A stretch of 6,818 bases of DNA from Candidatus Hydrothermarchaeota archaeon (GTDB taxonomy: Archaea > Hydrothermarchaeota > Hydrothermarchaeia > Hydrothermarchaeales > BMS3B): the NCBI GenBank assembly GCA_015521945.1, contig WANG01000058.1:1-6818 (forward strand), given 5' to 3'. The position numbers were made by a program, and so were the translations under genes. This document shows positions 5,850 through 6,818 of this stretch, one piece after another. How positions within the stretch are numbered: position 1 is the first letter of the stretch; the number at the start of each line of letters is the position of its first letter. Under the pieces are notes generated by a model, which was not told where the DNA came from, did not search any database, and was given only the letters and a program-made list of their open reading frames with translations.

Positions 5850-6616
5850 GGCGGTACAGGGGATACATATTTGACATGGATGGTGTGCTCTACAGGGGCT
5901 CCGAGCCCGTGCCCGGGGCGGCGGAGACCATAGAGAGGCTGAAGAAGAGGGGCAGAAGGGTGGTCTTCGTGAGCAACAACTCAACCCTCTCGCGGGAGGA
6001 CTACGCTGAGAAGATACAGGAGATGGGGCTTCCCATCACCGAGGAGGAGCTTATCCCGGCGACCTACGCCACCGCGAGGCACGTGAGGGAGAGGTACCCG
6101 GGGGAGAGGGTGTACGTGGTTGGCGCTCTGGGGCTGATAAAGGAGCTCCTCAGGGCGGGTGTGAGGGTAACCCAGCACCCTTCAAAAGCCAGCGTGCTGG
6201 TAACGGGCTCCGACCCCGAGATAAGCTACCAGAAGCTGAGCTACGCCACCTCCCTGCTGCTCAGGGGGTGCCCCTGGGTGAGCACCAACGCCGACAAGCT
6301 CTACCCCTCGGAGAGGGGCATCCTCCCCGGCACGGGTGCGGTGGTGGGTGCCCTGCAGTACATCACCGGGAGGGAGCCCCTGATCATTGGCAAGCCCTCC
6401 AAGCACATAATGGAGCAGGCGCTCCGGGTGCTGGGGGTGCCGAGAGAGGAGTGCCTTATGGTGGGGGACATCATTGAGAGCGACGTGCTCGCTGGAAGGA
6501 GCGTTGGCGTGGACACCGCGCTCGTGCTCACGGGGGTTACCAGGAGGGAGGACATAGAAGCCTCGGAGGTCAAGCCCGACTATGTCATTGAGAGCATCGC
6601 CGAACTGGAGGTGTGA
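5846..6616 (+). CDS. HAD subfamily IIA (NagD-like) phosphatase
   Basis: A 256-residue haloacid-dehalogenase phosphatase with every catalytic motif. Motif I is FDMDG (Asp10 nucleophile, Asp12 acid/base). Motif II is VSNNST (Ser43), motif III GKPS (Lys183) and motif IV GDIIESD (Asp208, Asp213). Between II and III is the C2A cap with TNAD and LPGTGA. Enzymes of this group hydrolyse small phosphate esters: UMP, 4-nitrophenyl phosphate, phosphoglycolate or glycerol-3-phosphate. The mammalian PGP and mycobacterial Rv1692 glycerol-3-phosphate phosphatases belong here. Linkage to glpAB suggests glycerol-3-phosphate, but phosphoglycolate is equally allowed by sequence. The ATG overlaps the glpB stop (ATGA) and follows a GGGAGGT site by 5 nt. 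Longer upstream starts lie inside glpB. Confidence 0.92.
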   Translation: MRRYRGYIFDMDGVLYRGSEPVPGAAETIERLKKRGRRVVFVSNNSTLSREDYAEKIQEMGLPITEEELIPATYATARHVRERYPGERVYVVGALGLIKELLRAGVRVTQHPSKASVLVTGSDPEISYQKLSYATSLLLRGCPWVSTNADKLYPSERGILPGTGAVVGALQYITGREPLIIGKPSKHIMEQALRVLGVPREECLMVGDIIESDVLAGRSVGVDTALVLTGVTRREDIEASEVKPDYVIESIAELEV

Positions 6617-6618
6617 GG

Positions 6619-6818
6619 ATGCTGAAGGAGTTCATAGGCGGGGAGCTTCTGGTGGCGCTGGAGAACGCAAAGCGTGGTATATGCTCGGTGGAGTTTGACA
6701 GGGTAACCATAGTGCACCACAACGATGCCGACGGGATATGCGCTGGCTCTATTCTCAGCAGAACCTTCTCCCACCTGGGCTTTGAGCCCGGGATGTTCTG
6801 CATAGAGCGGGTGCACCC
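6619..6818 (+). CDS. DHH-family phosphoesterase (RecJ-like), N-terminal fragment
   Basis: The gene begins 2 bp after the HAD stop, with GGAGGTG 5 nt before its ATG, and continues beyond the right edge; 66 codons are visible. The peptide carries VTIVHHNDADGICAGSIL (29-46), whose HNDADG matches the metal-binding first motif of DHH phosphoesterases. Archaeal members include RecJ-like nucleases and oligonucleotide or cyclic-dinucleotide hydrolases. The DHH motif itself and the DHHA1 domain would lie past the window, so the exact type is open. It is probably the last visible gene of the glp operon and may have no metabolic tie to glycerol phosphate. Confidence 0.75.
   Translation, partial: MLKEFIGGELLVALENAKRGICSVEFDRVTIVHHNDADGICAGSILSRTFSHLGFEPGMFCIERVH

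Overview
The window looks archaeal and probably euryarchaeal. Evidence: a tRNA-Ser gene with no encoded CCA, TATA-like boxes about 25 bp before predicted transcript starts, GTG starts with GGAGG-type ribosome sites, frequent AGG/AGA and ATA codons, and archaeal-style AbrB/RelE and DHH proteins. The right-hand genes are GC-rich (about 65% in a hand-counted line, 3361-3420). The left part is much poorer (about 40% over 181-420). I cannot assign a genus.

Left, 1-1846, all genes on the minus strand. The 5' end of a zinc-ribbon gene runs off the left edge (82 to 1). From 133 to 1776 lies what I read as a small tRNA-integrated island. The last 13 nt of the tRNA-Ser(GCU) gene plus one base recur as an exact 14-bp direct repeat at 133-146. 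Between the two copies sit a decayed small gene (180-388), a RelE-type toxin with an AbrB-type antitoxin (427-956), and a coiled-coil/membrane protein gene broken by a one-base frameshift (1136-1490). No integrase is present. The tRNA occupies 1764-1846.

Centre, 1885-3295. lysA (diaminopimelate decarboxylase, minus strand) is divergent from the right-hand operon. One AT-rich element at 3257-3270 appears to serve both directions.

Right, 3295-6818, plus strand, a tight cluster: glpA overlaps glpB by 4 bp, glpB overlaps a NagD-type HAD phosphatase gene by 4 bp, and a DHH-family phosphoesterase gene starts 2 bp later and runs off the window. GlpA and GlpB should oxidise sn-glycerol-3-phosphate to dihydroxyacetone phosphate. 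The HAD enzyme may act on glycerol-3-phosphate, phosphoglycolate or another small phosphate ester. glpC and glpK are not between or next to these genes. Archaeal membrane lipids use the opposite enantiomer (sn-glycerol-1-phosphate), so a dedicated sn-glycerol-3-phosphate module raises the question of its substrate source.

The most interesting points are the tRNA-end repeat that delimits the toxin-antitoxin island, and the glpA-glpB-HAD phosphatase cluster without glpC. Neither is clearly a new kind of system.
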